A program made the translations under genes and the position numbers. From positions 1-8,719 of the forward strand of contig CAZPPK010000126.1 in the NCBI GenBank assembly GCA_964588415.1: 8,719 nucleotides of DNA, in the 5' to 3' direction. This DNA is from Sulfidibacterium sp964588415 (GTDB taxonomy: Bacteria; Bacteroidota; Bacteroidia; Bacteroidales; F082). Position 1 is the stretch's first letter; each line of letters opens with the position of its first letter. This document shows positions 7,630 to 8,719 of the stretch, in pieces. The notes under the pieces were generated by a model. It did not search any database. It was not told the DNA's origin and saw only the letters and a program-made list of their open reading frames with translations.

Positions 7630-7641
7630 CATGTTTTTTTT
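7606..7641 (+). terminator. Strong intrinsic terminator at the end of the nqrA-F operon
   Basis: ACATGGATT (7606-7614) pairs perfectly with AATCCATGT (7626-7634) across an 11-nt loop. A run of eight T residues (7634-7641) follows at once. The stem begins 15 bases after the nqrF stop codon. This is a classic rho-independent terminator, placed between the structural genes and apbE. Confidence 0.85.
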
Positions 7642-7645
7642 GATA

Positions 7646-7653
7646 TACTTTTG
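7646..7653 (+). promoter_or_regulatory. Candidate -7 element for apbE
   Basis: TACTTTTG fits the Bacteroidota -7 consensus TAnnTTTG exactly and lies just after the terminator, 41 bases before the apbE start. Transcription would begin near 7660. No TTTG is seen at the -33 distance, where the terminator stem lies instead, so this could be a weak or activator-dependent promoter, or chance. Confidence 0.35.
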
Positions 7654-7679
7654 CCTGTTTTTGAAATATGTTTCATGAT

Positions 7680-7685
7680 AAAGGA
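7680..7685 (+). promoter_or_regulatory. Shine-Dalgarno-like site of apbE
   Basis: AAAGGA ends nine bases before the ATG at 7695. It is the only convincing ribosome binding site in front of a gene in this window, and it supports that start codon. Confidence 0.6.
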
Positions 7686-7694
7686 ATTTAAAAA

Positions 7695-8719
7695 ATGAAA
7701 ATTAATAATGTTGTGATCCTCGTATTGTCCCTGCTTATTGCAGGAGTGATGAACTCTTGCACACCCAAAAACGAGATGAAACCGGTACATCTCCAGGGAA
7801 GTGCCCAGGGAACATATTATTCAATGCTTTATTTCGACCCGCAGCACCGCAATTTCACTGACCAGGTCGATTCAATCCTGAATGCCTTTAATCAGTCGGT
7901 TTCGTTGTGGGTCCCGACTTCGATCATATCACGTGTGAACAACAATGATCCCAATGTCGTTTTGGATTCAAATTTCATTGGAAATTTTAAGTATTCTGTG
8001 GTTGTATCCGATTCTACTCATGGTGCTTTCGATGCGACCGTCGGGCCCCTTTCGGAGGTATGGGGTTTTGAGTTTAAAAATATCGAGCATGTCACTAAAC
8101 ATATTGTAGACAGTATTCTGCCATTTGTGGGGTACAAGAAAATAAAAATAGTAAACGGGAAAGTGATTAAGCAGGATCCGCGTATGCAGCTTGATTTTAA
8201 CGGTATCGCACAGGGTTATTCCGATATGGTTGTCGGAAAATTTTTCGAGTCAAAGGGAATACATAATTATTTGATAGACATTGGTGGCGAGGTATTAGGC
8301 ATCGGCAGAAAACCCGACGGCAGCCCATGGAATGTAGGAATTGAAAAACCTGCGCCTGATGCAGATGCCCCCAGGACTTTGAAAGCCGTTGTTGGCTTGA
8401 CGAATATGTCAGTGGCAACTTCTGGAAATTACAGGAAATATTATGTAATAGACGGCCATCGTTATGGACATACTCTTGACCCTGTAACTGGCTACCCTAT
8501 ACAACACAGGTTGCTGAGTGTTTCGGTACTTACAAAAAATACTGCCCTGGCAGATGCCTATGCAACTGCTTTTATGGAGATGGGGTATCGGAAGTCACGT
8601 GCTTTCGTGGAAAGCCATCCTTCACTTGATGCATTTTTTATCTGGTCTGGCAAAGACGGAAGGTTCCGTTCTTATGCAACTGCCGGATTCAAAAAAATAA
8701 TCCTTAAAGACTTTAATTA
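7695..8719 (+). CDS. apbE: FAD:protein FMN transferase (ApbE), lipoprotein
   Basis: ApbE hydrolyses FAD and transfers FMN to the Thr of DxxSGAT motifs, here expected to be NqrB T210 and NqrC T220. Residues 1-21 form a lipoprotein-type signal ending in VMNSC, with C22 the likely lipidated Cys, so it acts outside the cytoplasmic membrane. Family blocks are GTYYS (39-43), FDATVGPLSEVWGF (112-125), LDFNGIAQGYS (166-176), IDIGGEV (194-200), WNVGIEKP (212-219), VATSGNYR (240-247), GHTLDPVTGYP (258-268) and the metal-site-region ADAYATA (286-292). I see 341 codons, ending LKDFN. The window then stops after TA, so the stop codon (TAA or TAG) is only inferred and the frame could in principle run on. 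Length fits the family (about 330-350). A terminator separates it from nqrF, so its expression may be only partly coupled to the operon. Confidence 0.93.
   Translation, partial: MKINNVVILVLSLLIAGVMNSCTPKNEMKPVHLQGSAQGTYYSMLYFDPQHRNFTDQVDSILNAFNQSVSLWVPTSIISRVNNNDPNVVLDSNFIGNFKYSVVVSDSTHGAFDATVGPLSEVWGFEFKNIEHVTKHIVDSILPFVGYKKIKIVNGKVIKQDPRMQLDFNGIAQGYSDMVVGKFFESKGIHNYLIDIGGEVLGIGRKPDGSPWNVGIEKPAPDADAPRTLKAVVGLTNMSVATSGNYRKYYVIDGHRYGHTLDPVTGYPIQHRLLSVSVLTKNTALADAYATAFMEMGYRKSRAFVESHPSLDAFFIWSGKDGRFRSYATAGFKKIILKDFN

Noticed and set aside
7381..7632. Minus-strand frame across the end of nqrF and the terminator
   Set aside because: Its start lies inside the terminator hairpin, and the rest is antisense to conserved NqrF motifs.

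Overview
The window carries a complete Na+-translocating NADH:quinone oxidoreductase (Na+-NQR) operon, nqrA-nqrB-nqrC-nqrD-nqrE-nqrF, on the plus strand. It is followed by apbE, the flavin transferase gene needed to mature the complex. Upstream, on the minus strand and divergent from nqrA, is a DUF5103-family protein (type IX secretion system plug family). The plug family, the scarcity of Shine-Dalgarno sequences in AT-rich leaders, and two TAnnTTTG-type -7 elements point to a member of the Bacteroidota. I cannot name a genus.

Layout. 1-258: intergenic DNA, perhaps with the last 14 codons of a plus-strand gene cut by the window edge, and a weak hairpin below the plug gene. 259-1533 (minus): plug-family exported protein. 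1534-1721: divergent regulatory region with repeated AT-rich motifs. 1722-7590 (plus): nqrA to nqrF, spaced 5-25 bp apart and clearly one transcription unit. 7591-7694: a strong intrinsic terminator overlapping an alternative hairpin, then a -7-like element, a small dyad and a good ribosome binding site. 7695-8719 (plus): apbE lipoprotein, complete except that the third base of its probable stop codon falls outside the window.

How the genes work together. NqrF oxidises NADH through FAD and a plant-ferredoxin-type [2Fe-2S] centre. Electrons then pass to the NqrD/NqrE intramembrane iron-sulfur centre, to covalent FMN on NqrC and NqrB, to riboflavin in NqrB, and finally to quinone, with Na+ export through NqrB. 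ApbE attaches FMN to the threonine of the DxxSGAT motifs, which are present in both NqrB (T210) and NqrC (T220). All cofactor-binding residues I looked for are intact.

This is a well-known system, and I found no undescribed one. The points most worth a second look are regulatory: the terminator with a competing hairpin between nqrF and apbE, apbE's possible own promoter, and the repeats in the plug/nqrA divergent region.
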